The notes: generated by a model not told the origin, from the letters alone. A stretch of 64,000 nt of DNA from Pogonophryne albipinna (GCA_028583405.1 CM053249.1:34757659-34821658); one strand, 5' to 3'; shown: positions 21,018-32,561, counted from the stretch's first letter. Made by a program: numbers and translations.

Positions 21018-21683
21018 TCATGCGTTGCCTCGGCAAGCACAGACGACGAGAAGGAGCCAGACATGTCCAGGAGATAACATTTTATGAAGGAGCCTGGCGT
21101 AGACCAAGACGCCGACGTGCATATATCTTCTACACTCACGCTGCTGAATAAGGTTGTTTGACACAGCCCGTGTAGAATGCGCACGGACCCCAGTGGGGAG
21201 GGCTCTCCCCGCCCGTCCATAGGCATGTGTAATGCACCCGCATAGCCATCCTGTTAGGCGCTTCTTGGAGAGAGCTTTTCTAGCCACACCATCCCCAAAG
21301 CACACAAACAGCTGTTCAGTGCGTCTAATGGCAGCCGTGCGCTCTACATAACATGCTAGCGCACGCACTGGGCAGAGGAGGTGCAATTTAGCCTCCCTGG
21401 CCTCAATATGGGGTGGAAGATTAAAGCCACTTACCTGAATAGCCCTTGACCTGAACGAACTCCTTAGGCTCTTAGGAGTAAAGGAGGGGTTCGGTCTGAG
21501 TGTCGCCCCGCTACGATCACCCCGGATCAAAAGGCAGCTTGGGTGCACCGACAGAGCGGTCAGCTCGGACACTCTTTTGGCCGAAGTCAAGGCAAGTAGC
21601 AATGCTGTCTTCCATGACAGTGCTTTCAGGGAGGAGAGCTCTAGGGGCTCAAATGGTTCTGTGACCAGAGCCTCGAGCACCAA
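21018..21683 (-). pseudogene. DIRS tyrosine recombinase, frameshifted
   Basis: Shows the recombinase core of DIRS elements: ALLLALTSAKRVSELTAL with the first catalytic Arg, LHLLCPVRALACYVERT, then RAHSTR with the His-x-x-Arg pair. Shortly after, near 21140, the reading moves to another frame that carries SVEDICTSASWSTPGSFIK and then CYLLD, where the catalytic Tyr lies. The enzyme would normally integrate circular cDNA without target duplication. With the frame change the protein loses its Tyr, so this copy should be inactive. Confidence 0.85.
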
Positions 21684-21998
21684 CGGCAGGTGGATTCTGC
21701 TCCTGCTGCTTGGATAGTCTGAATAACGTTGTCAGTCAGCCCCACCTGTCTCAGCCTGTCCCTCTCAGGAGCCAAGCCTGGAGAGGTTGGCCCAGAGTGG
21801 GTAACGCCCCTATTGCCCCTGCTTCCTGAGACAGTGCTCCCCAGACCTGAGGAATAGCCCAGGGCTGGCCCACCATCATCTGTGTTACCCCGCATACCAC
21901 GGCGCCAGGCGGCGATCTGGGGCCACTAGGATGACTGACAGCTGTTCCCGCCTCACCCTATCCAGAAGGGGGGGGATAAGGTGCAGCGGTGGAAAGGC

Positions 21999-22649
21999 CT
22001 AAAGCAGCTTCCTTGGCCATGGCTCGTGTGCAAATGCGTCCACCCCCAAGGGCGGATTGTCCCACCGGGCCAGGGAGAACCACAGGGCACAGTGGCTGTT
22101 GCGCCGATTGGCGAACAGGTCCACCTCTGCTCTCCCGAACTGAGTCGAGAACTGCTTCACCACCTCCGGGTGAAGCCTCCACCCGTCTGGCAGGGGTCCG
22201 CCTCTTGACATGAGGTCGGCCCCCCCGTTCTCCCGTCCCGGGATGTGCAGGGCCCTTAGAGACAACACAATCTGTGAAACCCACAACCACAGGTTCTCTG
22301 CCGCGGTCAACAAGGCTATTGAGCGGACTCCGCCTTGCCTGTTGATGTACGCCACTGTGGTGCGGTTGTCGCTCCTCACTAGCACATGTTTGCCCTGTAT
22401 TAAGGGTTTGAAGTGCTGTATGACCAGCATCACTGCTTGCAGCTCCAGGAGGTTGCTGTGCCGAGCCTCTGTCAGAGGCCAGCAACCACCTACAGCTCTC
22501 TCTAGGCACGTCCCCCCCCATCCTGTCACTGAAGCGTCTGTAAAGACTGTGATATAGGAGGTCACTTGCCCCAGTGGAGCTCCCCTCCGCAGATTCTCTA
22601 GGGACCCCCAGAATCGGAGGTTGCTCTCTACTGAGGGGGGGATGGTCAC
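21999..22649 (-). pseudogene. DIRS RNase H region
   Basis: Contains VFTDASVTGWGGTCLE, the ELQAV block, VRSDNRTTVAYINRQGGVRS and SLRALHIPGRENGGADLMSR, the RNase H layout of DIRS Pol. Downstream EVDLFANRRN is also a DIRS-type segment. It is open for 216 codons. Upstream RT and downstream recombinase are in other frames. Confidence 0.85.
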
Positions 22650-23099
22650 CAGACGTCGTTTGTGTCTTGAGATCTAAACGAAGGTCGGTAAGCCACCTCT
22701 GTATGCAGCGTGCATGCAGAAGTCCGAGTGGCACTACGGAGTGAGCAGCCGTCATGAGACCCAAAGTCTGCATGATGATCAAAGCTGTCACCGTCGTCCC
22801 CTGACACAGCCTGCAGACTGCCCGCAGCAGGGATGCCTGTCTGATTTCTGTCAGGGTGGCACGTAGTCTGCCTGCATCGAGCATCACCCCCAGATATTCT
22901 ACCTGCTGGTGAGGTATGGGGGAGCTCTTCTTCCAATTGACCGCAACTCTTTTTCAACCCAACTTGGTTAGGTGTAGGATCAATTGGGCTGTGTGAAACA
23001 TTGCCCATTCCCTGGACCTGGCCATGACTATGAGGTCGCCCAGATAAAAGAACACCCTCATGTCATGGTCCCGCAGCGGTTACAGCGCCGTAGCGTGCG
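22650..23099 (-). pseudogene. DIRS reverse transcriptase C-terminal part
   Basis: Minus-strand reading gives RVFFYLGDLIVMARSREWA near 23060-22990 and then VEYLGVMLDAGRLRATLTE and SVVPLGLLHARCIQRWL. The catalytic YxDD block reads YLGD, with a Gly codon at 23038-23040 where Asp is expected. There is at least one in-frame stop or shift between the two parts. The rest of the RT is cut off at 23099. Confidence 0.8.
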
Positions 23100-23742
23100 C
23101 AGGGGCGCCGTAAGGGGGTGAAAAGTTAGGACGATTCTAAGGGCCCGTGACTGACAGGGGCCCCAAATATTTTTAGAACATTAAGAAAAAATGTCTAAGT
23201 AACCTTTGATCATTCATCAATAATTAACATTAATATAACGTTATATTGATAATGTACTTACTAAACTTACGATTCATTTCACTTTTTTTCTTCCAAAAGT
23301 TCATTATCCAAAGCCTCTGTACACCCCCCTCTATTTACAAGTAATGGTTTGGTCCTGCCTCCAAACGCTGTGCGGCACCGCTCTTTCTAGCAGCAGAGAG
23401 TGAGAGCATGTTAGGAGGAGGGATGCTAGTAGTTACGGGTGAACCATGTCTCAACGACTCACAAAGTCAGGCTTTCAAAAAAGAAAAGAAAGGAGAGAAA
23501 GACAAGAGAGGGACTAAAGGGCGACAGTATCACCCAGTTGTTCAAAAGAAGAGGTGGGTGTGGTGGAAATTAGTCTGTTAGCTAAGCTTAGTCCATAGTA
23601 AATAATAATTGTAATGTTTTGCTGACATTAAGTTATGTCAATATCTTCACAGAAAATTCAGAGGTTTTTCATTTCACTCCTCTTTTAGCTGACATTTAAT
23701 AAATGCAGGTACATTTTTTAGCAGCTATTCATACTAAACCAG

Positions 23743-23931
23743 TTGTCCCTCCCCCTGGTGCCAGGACCAACAGATCCATCGTTAGGCTCCGCAGCCCTGT
23801 CCCCCCATAAGGCTTTTTGCAGTCTTGCCATGCTGTCCATTGAAAGCCAGTTGGCTAGAAAGATGGACTTCAAGGACTTGATCAGTGACTTTGCCTGTAA
23901 GAAGGCTAGGCGCTGGGCTCTTGGTGAGTAA
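23743..23931 (+). pseudogene. hAT transposase C-terminal remnant, copy 2
   Basis: Encodes the same LCSLAMLSIE... DFKDLISDFACKKARR block as 4214-4329, open for 62 codons including upstream leader. Only the C-terminal dimerisation end remains. Confidence 0.6.
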
Positions 23932-24207
23932 GGCTGAGCCAGGCCTCGTAATAACTGTTAAAGGGCAAGGCTATGGTAACGATATTGGATCACTACACAG
24001 AAGATGCATGATGAGAAAAAGACTGAGAACAGGTAATAGGCTCTGATTTAGCGCCACCATCAGGCCTTTTAATTTCCATTTCCGTTTTGTTGTCCGTTTA
24101 CACTTTAATACCCGCTTACTTTGTAGTTGGTATGTATATTTAATTAAAACATCTGCTGCTTATGTTATTTTTTTTGTTATAGCATTTTTTAAATGATAAT
24201 ATTGGTG

Positions 24208-24562
24208 TTAAAGGTGGGGTAGGTAATTTTGGAGAAACCTGCTCGAGTGTGCTAGAATTTGAAAATACACAGCTGGGAAAAATCTGCCACTTCCTTACAG
24301 AGCCCCTCCTCCAACACACAAGATACGTTTCTGCACAGATGGAAGGCAGGTAGGCCATCAGTGACTGATTTAGCCGGGCCGGCTAAAATGATTGGTCGTG
24401 CTTTTTACAGTGCTACGGCTTCCACAGATTACATTTTTTTATGGATTTTTTGTCAAAGCACTTAAGATATTCATTGCTATCGGGATGTTAAGAGTATTCC
24501 ATGGAATATAACAAAAAGTGTATCTCGAGCCGGTTTCTCAAACTTACCTACCCCACCTTTAA
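24208..24562. mobile_element. TTAA-flanked MITE (AGGTGGGG family), copy 2
   Basis: Same element as 5159-5548 at the same place in the host repeat, so it was inserted before the two copies separated. A central 40-odd bases are deleted here relative to copy 1. Confidence 0.75.
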
Positions 24563-24602
24563 TGTTCACTTTATTTTAATTTAAGAGGTCATGTATATTT
24601 AA

Positions 24603-25394
24603 AGGTCCCATGTCATGCTTTTCCGGTTATTACCCGTCCCCTTGTGTGTTATGAAGGTTTTTATGCATGTAAATGGTGTGCAGAGTCAAAACCCTTAAAG
24701 TACACCATGTAGCGAGTAAAACTCTAAAACAGAAAATACCTCCCCAAAACACCTCGTTGGAGATATGTCACTGTCCATTTGATTCTTCCGGGTACATCAT
24801 GATGTCATGTGGTCCCCGGAACGAAATGGACCAATCCGTGGAGCCCTTACGTTACGTCCACGGAGCCGTTATGTTAAGCCCCCGCTGATTGGTCCAAATT
24901 GACCAATCCACGGACTTCCTCACACACTCAGTGCAGGCAGCTCTGCTGATTTCTCCTCCCTGGCTGCAGGCTGATAACAGACAGTTGGGATCGCGGCGAA
25001 ATTCTCTCTGCAGACCCATTCTCACAGCGTTTATCAACCTTTTTCTTACTCAATATCAAGCCACACTTATTGTTTTTACTTTGGCTGTGACTTTGTGTGT
25101 GTTCAGGTTAAGTTTGGCTCTGTTTCGCTGTGTATCGCTAAACAAGGAAATCACACCTCCACGGAGCTCAGCGCGATTCACAACGTCCCGACCAATCGGA
25201 GCACACTGGGCTCACAGGGAGGGGGGGGCAAGAGCTGCAACGAGCCGTTTAGTGGAGAGAGTGAATACACATACTTTACAGAGATGCTGTATGCGAAACC
25301 AATGTGAGTTTGGAAAATTGCACAGTATAATTATATTCTAGTAGACCTCAACAATGGAATTATGATCAGTGGAAATGGCCATGACATGGGACCT
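24603..25394. mobile_element. TTAA-flanked MITE (AGGTCCCATG family)
   Basis: TTAA at 24599-24602 is followed by AGGTCCCATGTCATG. The inverse CATGACATGGGACCT precedes TTAA at 25395-25398. The corresponding point in copy 1 (near 5587) has a single TTAA, so the empty site is visible in the same window. A piece of this family recurs inverted at 29565-29690. Confidence 0.85.
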
Positions 25395-25624
25395 TTAAGT
25401 TATATTTATTTTGATTTATGAATGTTCCATTCAAAAATGTTATTAAAAAGGCATGTACACCATAAAAGATGACTATTAAGGTCTATTGTCAGGAATGTTA
25501 GTCTTATATCAAATAGTGAATTCTGCAGCAGAATGTTGCAGTAGAATTTGCAGTCTGCACAGTGTTATATTTTCACCGCTCAGTGTCAGTAAATATTGTG
25601 CGGTTAGTATTGGACTACAAGATA

Positions 25625-25950
25625 CACTGAACAAAAATATAAATGCAACACTTTTGTTTTTGCTCCCATTTTTCATGAGATGAACTCAAAGATCTAAAAC
25701 ATTTTCTAAATACACAAAATAACCATTTCTCTTAAATATTGTTCACAAATCTGAAAAAATCTGTGACAGTGAGCACTTCTCCTTTGCCGAGATAATCCAT
25801 CCCACCTCACAGGTGTGGCATATCAAGATGCTAATTAGACAGCATGATTATTGCACAGGTGTGCCTTAGGCTGGCCACAATAAAAGGCCACTCTGAAATG
25901 TTCAGTTTTATCACACAGCACAATGCCACAGATGTCGCAAGTTTTGAGGG
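25625..25950 (+). mobile_element. End of a widespread fish DNA transposon
   Basis: Starts ACTGAACAAAAATATAAATG and continues through CCTCACAGGTGTGGCATATC and GGCCACAATAAAAGGCCACT. I recognise it as a highly dispersed terminal repeat but am not sure of the superfamily. It ends against DIRS sequence near 25950. Confidence 0.5.
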
Positions 25951-26550
25951 AGCGTGCAATTGGCATGCTGACAGCAGATAACGCAAATACTTTCTGTGTT
26001 TTGGAGCAATTTCGCCATGAAAGTAAGCGTTCTTCAGGTCGATGGTTGTGAACCAATCGTCTGGCTGCACCAGTCCCAGTAACTGTTTCATAGTTCACAT
26101 ATGGAACTTCTTGCATGCAATGTGCTGGTGCAGGCATTTGAAGATCCAGAATGGGCCTGAATTCTCCTGTCTTCTTGGGAACCAGGAAGTACAGGGAATA
26201 GTGCCCCTTCTCTCTGACTTGAGAGTGCACATGCCGAGAGGAAACCTATCTCCTCCTGGGATGACAGATTTGCCTCTCTCATGACTCTGAACGGAGGAGG
26301 GATGCTGCAAAACTGGAGTGAATAACCCAGTCTCAGTGTCCTGTCCGTCCGCCCTGTTAATACACCACTGACTGATTTTCCATTCCCCATAAGATTGTGT
26401 TAGGGGATGTGCAATCAGCTGCGGAGCCGCAGCTATGAGGCTGTGGTACTCTCTGGTGGCCCACTCCGCCGTCAAACCCTCCATAAAAGGAAGTTTGACC
26501 CATGGGGGGCTGACACAGAAAGGGCAGTTTTTCAATAATGCAGTTTCCAC
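25951..26550 (-). pseudogene. DIRS reverse transcriptase N-terminal fragment A
   Basis: Minus-strand pieces in shifting frames: LRLGYSLQFCSIPPPFR, SLYFLVPKKTGEFRPILDLQ, then DDWFTTIDLKNAYFHGEIAP with KHRKYLRY. These are the DIRS RT fingers/palm, including the first catalytic Asp in TTIDLKNAYF. Several frameshifts separate them. It could have been the missing part of another DIRS copy, since the 20.2-23.1 kb element lacks this region. Confidence 0.75.
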
Positions 26551-26862
26551 TCAGAGAACAAAACGGCCGATTTTTCACTGAGGTCCCTGAACACACCACG
26601 GCACCGTGAGAGCGCTCGCTCCGCCATAATGCTGTTTTCTCTCAGAGAGAAAGAGGCATTCATGCGTCTCTTTGAAACGGACATTATGGGGAAATGTGGA
26701 ATGTGGAGAGAGATGACTCTTACTCTGGGATAAATGCACTCGTTTTTACTGAATGCATTTTACACACACATATCACTCTAGAACTAGAGTTACACGTAAC
26801 CCACTGTTCTTCTGCGGAGGTCCCTGAACGCACCGCGGCCACTCTCACGGGGGCCGCGCCTC

Positions 26863-27673
26863 ACCCCCAGTTTCCACCGGGTCCGTCTGCGCCGCGTTGC
26901 GCCGCGTTACGGCTGCGCCGCGTTACGGCTGCGCCGCAGCGGTCATCATAATCGCGGCCACTCTAGTCAATGGGTGCTATTCCACCACACGCGCCGCGTT
27001 ACGGCTCAGACGCGTCCCAGAAGCGGCTCGGCGCAGCGCTTCTCTAAAATTAGGATGAATCTTAATTTTGCTGCGGCGCAGCCGTAAGGTATGGTCGGGC
27101 AGGTAGCCCCCCCCCCTCGCAGGAAGTCGAAAGGTGAGCATCCGGGCCAGGCCCATCCCCCACATATACTAATTTAGCAGACCCCCCTCCTTCATCACAA
27201 CACCTCCACTACGATACGCACAATGGACGACGAGGTTTTCATCATGGAAGTGGAAAAACACTATTTTATATGATGTAACCAATGCTTACTACAAGGACAA
27301 CATCAGAAAGGACAAGGCCTGGTTTTTAGTCGCTGCAGTTTGTGGAGTGGAAGGTAACAACTACATATTAATGTTTTAAAGTTAATTAATACTTGTAGGT
27401 ACAGTACAGAGCCATTCAATAAACACAATTTAAACAGACACAAAAATAAAACATTTAACTACGTAGCCTACTTACTTTCTTGTAGAAGTACAAATGTCCA
27501 GGATGCCCGAATCAATAACAAAACTGCGAGCCTGCACGCACGACGCTACGCTTCTGAAACGCTTCTGGGACGCGTCCGGTGGGTTATGGCGCTAGAGGAG
27601 GTCGGACCAAAACCGCGGCGCAGCCGTGACGCGGCGCAGCGCGGCACAGACGGACCCGGTGGAAACTGGGGGT
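26863..27673. mobile_element. PIF/Harbinger-like element with MADF exon
   Basis: Ends ACCCCCAGTTTCCACCGG and its inverse; the inverted match runs through GC-rich CGTCTGCGCCGCG blocks for about 60 bases. A second inner inverted pair, GACGCGTCCCAGAAGCG at 27010 and its inverse near 27562, suggests a composite. No target duplication is visible. The interior encodes a MADF-type start, as in Harbinger DNA-binding proteins. Confidence 0.6.
27223..27353 (+). pseudogene. MADF (Myb/SANT-like) domain first exon, frameshifted
   Basis: ATG at 27223 opens MDDEVFIMEVEKHYFI, then a one-base shift near 27270 gives YDVTNAYYKDNIRKDKAWF and LVAAVCGVE. The spacing and text fit the N-terminal half of a MADF domain. 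AAG-GTAACA at 27353 looks like the exon's splice donor. The rest of the gene is not present. Confidence 0.55.
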
Positions 27674-27879
27674 CATAATGGGTGTCCAATTAACATCGTA
27701 TGAAAACGGCCTTGCCGATCTCAACGAGATATTATGGGAAAATGTGGAATTGTGGAGAGAGATGACTCTTACTCTGGGATAAATGCCATAGTTTTTACTA
27801 AATGCATTTTTCACACACACATCACTCTAGAACTAGGGTTACGTAACCCACCGTTCATGCAACAGGGCCTCTTTTCGAC

Positions 27880-28335
27880 TTCCTGTTGAAAGGAAACCTA
27901 TCTCCTCCCAGGATGATAGATTTGACTCTCTATTGCCCCTGAATGGAGGAGGGACGCTGCAAAGCTTGAGTGAGTAACCCAGTCTCAGTGTCCTGCCCCT
28001 CTACTCTGTCAGTACACAGCTTTTGTGGGGCTTCCATTCCCCACAAAACTGTGTTCAGGGGACATGCCAGCAGCTGTGGAGCCAAAGCTAAGAAGCTGTA
28101 GTATTCTCTGGTGGCCTACTCCGCTGCCAAACCTTTCCATAAGAAGGGAGTTTTTGGCATGGGGGCTGACACAGAAAAGGGCCGATTTTCTACTGAGGTC
28201 CTTGAACGCACCGTGGCACGCTCCCGTGGGGGGGCTCTGTCCTAATGCCGTCTCTTTGAAACGGACATTATGGTGGAAATGTGGAGAGAGATGACTCTTG
28301 CTCTGGGATAAATGCAATCGTTTTCACTGAATGCG
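27880..28335 (-). pseudogene. DIRS reverse transcriptase fragment B, duplicate of 26237-26790
   Basis: Same sequence as fragment A's distal part, diverged by substitutions, in the same order and orientation (the CCTATCTCCTCC block, the CTGTGGAGCC block and the TTTGAAACGGACATTATGG block). The last block occurs a third time near 27730. The Harbinger-like element sits between the copies. Confidence 0.65.
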
Positions 28336-28434
28336 TTCTTGACAGCACTTCGGTTTATTCCACTCACATGCACGCGCCCACCTGCTGGCTCCTATACTGA
28401 AGTTTACAGAGGGGGCGGGGAGTGTGGGACAGTG

Positions 28435-29093
28435 TTATTTCCTCTGGGGATGAGCAAGAAGCAGCCACGCTGGAAAGGGCCATGCGGCGTGATCCCTCAC
28501 CGGGATATCACACGGCAGACAACGGCGGCGGCCACCGGTATTGGCGGGACCCCCAACGGAACAGGACATTGAGTTGGCAGGAACCCCAGCGGAGCAGGTA
28601 TCGGCGGGACCCCCAACAGGACAGGACATGGTGTTGGCAGGGACCCAGGCGGAGCAGGTGTCGGTAGGACCCCCAACAGGACAGGACATGGTGTTGGCAG
28701 GAACCCCGGCGGAACAGGACATGGTGTCGGCAGGGTTCCCAACGGAACAGGTGACGGCGGGACCCCCGACTGTGAAGGGACATGAGTTGGCGGGACCCCA
28801 ACTGTGAAGGGACATGAGTTGGCGGGATCCCCAACGGAGAAGCGACTTGAGAGGGGACTTGAGAAGGGACTTGAGTAGGGACTTGAGAAGGCCGGACCGC
28901 CAACAGGAGACGGGGAGCTGGAATCGGCCAGATCGCCAACAGGACATGGGGGGCTGGCGTCGGCCGGGGAGCCGGAAACAGAGCCAGAACTGGATCCGGA
29001 ACTGGAGCCAGAACTGGAACAGGCACTGGAACCGGAACTGGAGCCGGAACCATGGCTGCTGTTAGCAAGTTCAAGTCCCACTGCAGTCGGCAT
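28435..29093. repeat. GC-rich minisatellite, open on both strands
   Basis: Diverged units built from GACCCCCAACAGGACAGG, ACATGGTGTTGGCAGG and GCGGAGCAGGT recur across 28540-28830. A hexamer-rich part (GGAACT/GGAGCC) follows at 28985-29050. The minus strand is open for 198 codons from an ATG at 29093 (Ser/Gly-rich start, then Pro/Cys/Val repeats); the plus strand is open for 88. It lies where the gag of a minus-strand DIRS could be, but no gag motif is visible. Confidence 0.7.
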
Positions 29094-29860
29094 GTCGTCG
29101 TGTCCCTGAGAGGTTAAAAAACTGTCAAGTTTACAGTGTTAACACAATAAAATATACTGCTGTTTCCAGTTTAGTTTATGATGGATGTATTTTGTTATCC
29201 ACACATATATTGTTTTTATATTTGTAACACCAACCCGACAGAAAATATGGTCTTAACATGACCCAGTGGTCTAGTTATCAAACATAATATTAAAATGAAC
29301 TCTTATTTTGAAAATACAGCTTCCTGTGTTCGAATGAGCTGCTCCGACTGTCTGTCCTGACGGAGTCCAAAAGTCCGACAATATAAAATCAAACAAATAA
29401 ATAAACTCAAGGATAATTGTGTCTTATTCTTGACGTAAATAACAGTGTGTAGTTTAGAAAATAATACAAAATTAGAAGGAAAAAACTATGAAACAATACA
29501 GATTTCAGTATTCTGAGCCCCTACTCTCCCTCTAACTGACAGCAACATAAGTCCGACAATATTCAATTAAAATAAAGAAGTAAAAACAATAAGTGTGGCT
29601 TGATATTGAGTAAGAAAAAGGTTGATAAATGCTGTGAGAATGGATCTGCGGAGAGCATTTCTCCGCGATCCCAACTCGTCTACTACATACGTTTAGGGAG
29701 CTCATCTAGCAGCGATCCAGCTCTCTGACTCCGGAGACTATACTGTTACGGCCACTTGCTCCATGGTGCTAGAAGTGCTCCCTCCCGCTCCCGGTCGTCA
29801 GCATGAAGCAGTGTAGGCTTATCCGCTGATCTGTCTGCACTTGATGAACCACCTTCACAG
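29094..29860. other. Unassigned sequence with an inverted MITE piece
   Basis: 29565-29690 is the reverse complement of about 24965-25085 in the AGGTCCCATG MITE. The rest is AT-rich without recognised features. Confidence 0.6.
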
Positions 29861-30184
29861 CCAAAACTGAAGAAGTTCCCCTACACTGTTAATCATGGAA
29901 AAGCAAGGTGCTTCTCATCGAGGTGGTATGTAGATTTTCCCTGGGTGGAATACAGCGCAAGTAGGGACACGCTTTTCTGTAAAATGTGCAGACATTTCCC
30001 CAGCCCAGGAGCTGAAGGTGCATTTACGAGGGATGGATATGTAGACTGGAAGCACCTGCGTAACTCGTTGGAGAGACATAAAAAAAGCGAGGACCACTGC
30101 AAGTCCATGAGCAGGTTTGAATGCTACAACCTATTGTTGCTGTTACCTTGTGCAATAAAAGAGTTACCTAACGATTGTAAATAA
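29861..30184 (+). pseudogene. TTF-type zinc finger of a hAT (ZMYM1-like) transposase
   Basis: The open frame reads KKFPYTVNHGKARCFSSRWY, then a DFPWVEYS block, CKMCRHF, GYVDWKHLRNSLERHKKSED and ends at TAA 30182. The W-Y-x2-FPW..EYS and FCxxCRHF pattern is the TTF zinc finger that precedes the catalytic core in ZMYM1-like hAT transposases. No ATG is in the displayed start and the catalytic region is absent. Confidence 0.75.
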
Positions 30185-30843
30185 CCCAATTTTTGTTCTG
30201 TGAAACTGAAAAGGATATTACATAGTTTTTGTTACTTTCGTTGCAGTTGTATGTCTTAAATGTAATTTAGGTTAACTTCCTGTTTTATTTAGATGCCTTT
30301 ATTTTGAAAGCGAGTTTACGCTGTTGACAGGAAGTTGCTGTTGCTATGGAAAACAACGTGGGAGAAAAGGAGCGGAGATTAACGGAGAAAAGTAATATCT
30401 AAATATAAAGACGGAGATAGTAAAGGATAAAGTTTATGTTTAAGTTTAGCACCCCCCGAAGAGGCACAAGGTTGGTATTAACTATAATATAAAAATGTGG
30501 GTTGTGTCCTAATTCGTTTGTAGGCTCTGCTGTTTTGTAGCTTTGCTGTCTGTTTACAGTTAACATTTGGTAGTATGCTAAAGTGATTCTAATACGGATG
30601 GAGCCTAAATGTATTTGTTATTTTTGTGTCTTTATAGCTCTTACGTTGATATTGGAGATTTCAATCAATTCATATCATCAGTCAAGTCTTCGGCCATTAT
30701 TCGGAGAGAAATGCTACAACGATACTTGACAATGGGCATTATTAGGCCAGGCCTACCTTAAAGTCATTTTTCCCCCTGGCAAAAGCTGGCCCACCCTATT
30801 TTATACAGGCCCGCCCTAAAGTAAATGTCTGCCTACGCTACTG
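30172..30843 (+). mobile_element. Right part of a hAT-type element
   Basis: Ends TGCCTACGCTACTG, whose inverse CAGTAGCGTAGGCA is a hAT-like terminus. A ~165-base part matches 6190-6360. Between them a short frame near 30644 encodes DIGDFNQFISSVKS. Probably the same element as the TTF exon just upstream. Confidence 0.5.
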
Positions 30844-31261
30844 GTGTGTGTGTGTGTGCAGAGCCGGCCCGACCCATTAAGCGGCATAAGCGGCCGCTTA
30901 GGGCCCCGCAGCCACTAAGGGCCCCCTAGCAAAAATAAATAAAAATCTCAGTACACCGTTGCCGTGATAAGTATGTTTAATTAATTTTGTTAATATGCCT
31001 AGATTGCCTACTCTCAAAGTCATGTATTATATAATTGAGTCAATAATATAATACATTAACCGTGCTTTACCTGAACCTCATCATGAGAGGCCGGAAGGAT
31101 TGTAATTTCCCGTGTTCAGTGAATGCAACAGAGGCAAGACACCAGACCAACCAGAGAGTTGAATGGAAATAAACATCTGTCTTATTGGCTGACAGGTACC
31201 TATCCTGTGAGCTGTGACAATGTTTAAAATAAACTGTCAGTCGGACTCAGAGTTTTTGAAG

Positions 31262-31349
31262 ATGGACATAAGAAAAACTTTTCTTAAAAAAGACGACAAT
31301 TCTCAAGTGGTGGCTCACACAACAACCCTAGAGCCACCACTTGAGCCAG
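31262..31349 (+). pseudogene. Possible first exon of the hAT transposase
   Basis: ATG at 31262 gives MDIRKTFLKKDD and a short acidic stretch, ending at CCAG-GTAATC, a plausible donor. MDIR-type starts are common in ZMYM1-like hAT transposases. No downstream exon is recognisable. Confidence 0.35.
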
Positions 31350-32188
31350 GTAATCAAGGTATGTAAATGTCAGTAAACTTCCAAGTTATGCGAACATGTA
31401 AGCAAAGCATAAATTACAGCTACGTTGACGTTACTTTGAATCGCGGGGGTAAGCTAAACCGTTAGGAAGTAGCTATAGCTAGCCGGATATATTAAATAAA
31501 CACTTTGTCATACAATCTAAATGTAATGTTTTTTAGCGTTACCTGGTGATTTCAAAGAAAGCTCTCTGGAAAATGTTGACTTACTGTCAGTGTTCGACAT
31601 GAAGCTAGAAGCTACCTTACAGTACACAGTTGATCCTGAGTCCTGTCAGTTAAAGTGTTTCATAGTTAGCTAAGCATCAACCTAGCACTGAAATATATGG
31701 ATTTTATGTGACAGTATTTCTGAGAAAAAGTCAGCTGAAATGGTGGCGTAGTTGCCACTGCTTTAGGTGTCAACAGCATGTTTGAACGTATTTGCAGCAG
31801 TAAATGTGGCTGTTTGGCCACTGACGTTGCCATAACAACACCTGAATTATAATTCTTCTGAATGATATTCCTATGGACAGCTAGTTTCTATGTGAACATT
31901 ATGAGATGGACAACCAGAGAGAATAAATGAAAAACAGTGATGAAACACTATATGAAAAAACAAGAATACAGTTTAAAAAAGTTTAGTTTGGAGAGTGATT
32001 TGTAATATCCAGAAAGAAAAATCTGTTTACAGTTCTGTTTCATATGGGTGTTGAGCGATGTATCCATAGATCTCTTCATTTTGCTCTCTAAGTGCACCAG
32101 ATTGATGCTTTTAACTTCTTCCCGAGGGAGCATGCCCCCGGACCCCCCTAGAGAAGGTTAGGTCCACGGTGTTTACATGCTTATTTAT

Positions 32189-32479
32189 TAGGGCTGTCAG
32201 TCGATTAAAATATTTAATCGCGATTAATCGCATGATTGTCCATAGTTAATCGCGATTAATCGCAAATTAATCGCACATTTTGTATCTGTTCTAAATGTAC
32301 CTTAGAGGGACATTTTTCAAGTTTTCATTACTCTTATCAACATATGAGTGGACAAATATGCTTTATGCAAATGTTTATTATCATTTGAACAATGACAAAT
32401 ATTCTCATGAATATTAAACACAACAACCTCTGAACATTACAAATATTCGCCTCAATTCAATCTGGAACCTCTCTCATAC

Positions 32480-32561
<82 letters not shown>

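Larger units (their letters stand above)
20177..23099 (-). mobile_element. DIRS-type retroelement, 5'-truncated and decayed
   Basis: On the minus strand the order is reverse transcriptase C-terminus, RNase H, tyrosine recombinase, then an inverted-repeat region. This is the DIRS gene order. The gag and most of the RT are missing because copy 2 of the CAGGGGCGCC element begins at 23100. A repeated block (GCGCACCATG...AGTGC) occurs at 20759 and 20909, a 150-bp period, in the 3' non-coding part. Confidence 0.88.
23100..25607 (+). mobile_element. hAT-derived deletion element, copy 2
   Basis: Near-identical partner of 3501-5788 from CAGGGGCGCC onward. It lacks the LINE insertion of copy 1 (junction at about 23928) but carries a TTAA MITE (24603-25394) absent from copy 1. 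The transposase start near 23446 and its end near 23931 are retained, the middle deleted. Both copies lose similarity just after TGTGCRGTTAGTA, so this may be the true right end even though no TIR is seen. Confidence 0.7.

Noticed and set aside
20675..21151. 158-codon plus-strand frame
   Set aside because: Antisense to the DIRS 3' region; its repeats reflect the 150-bp non-coding duplication there.
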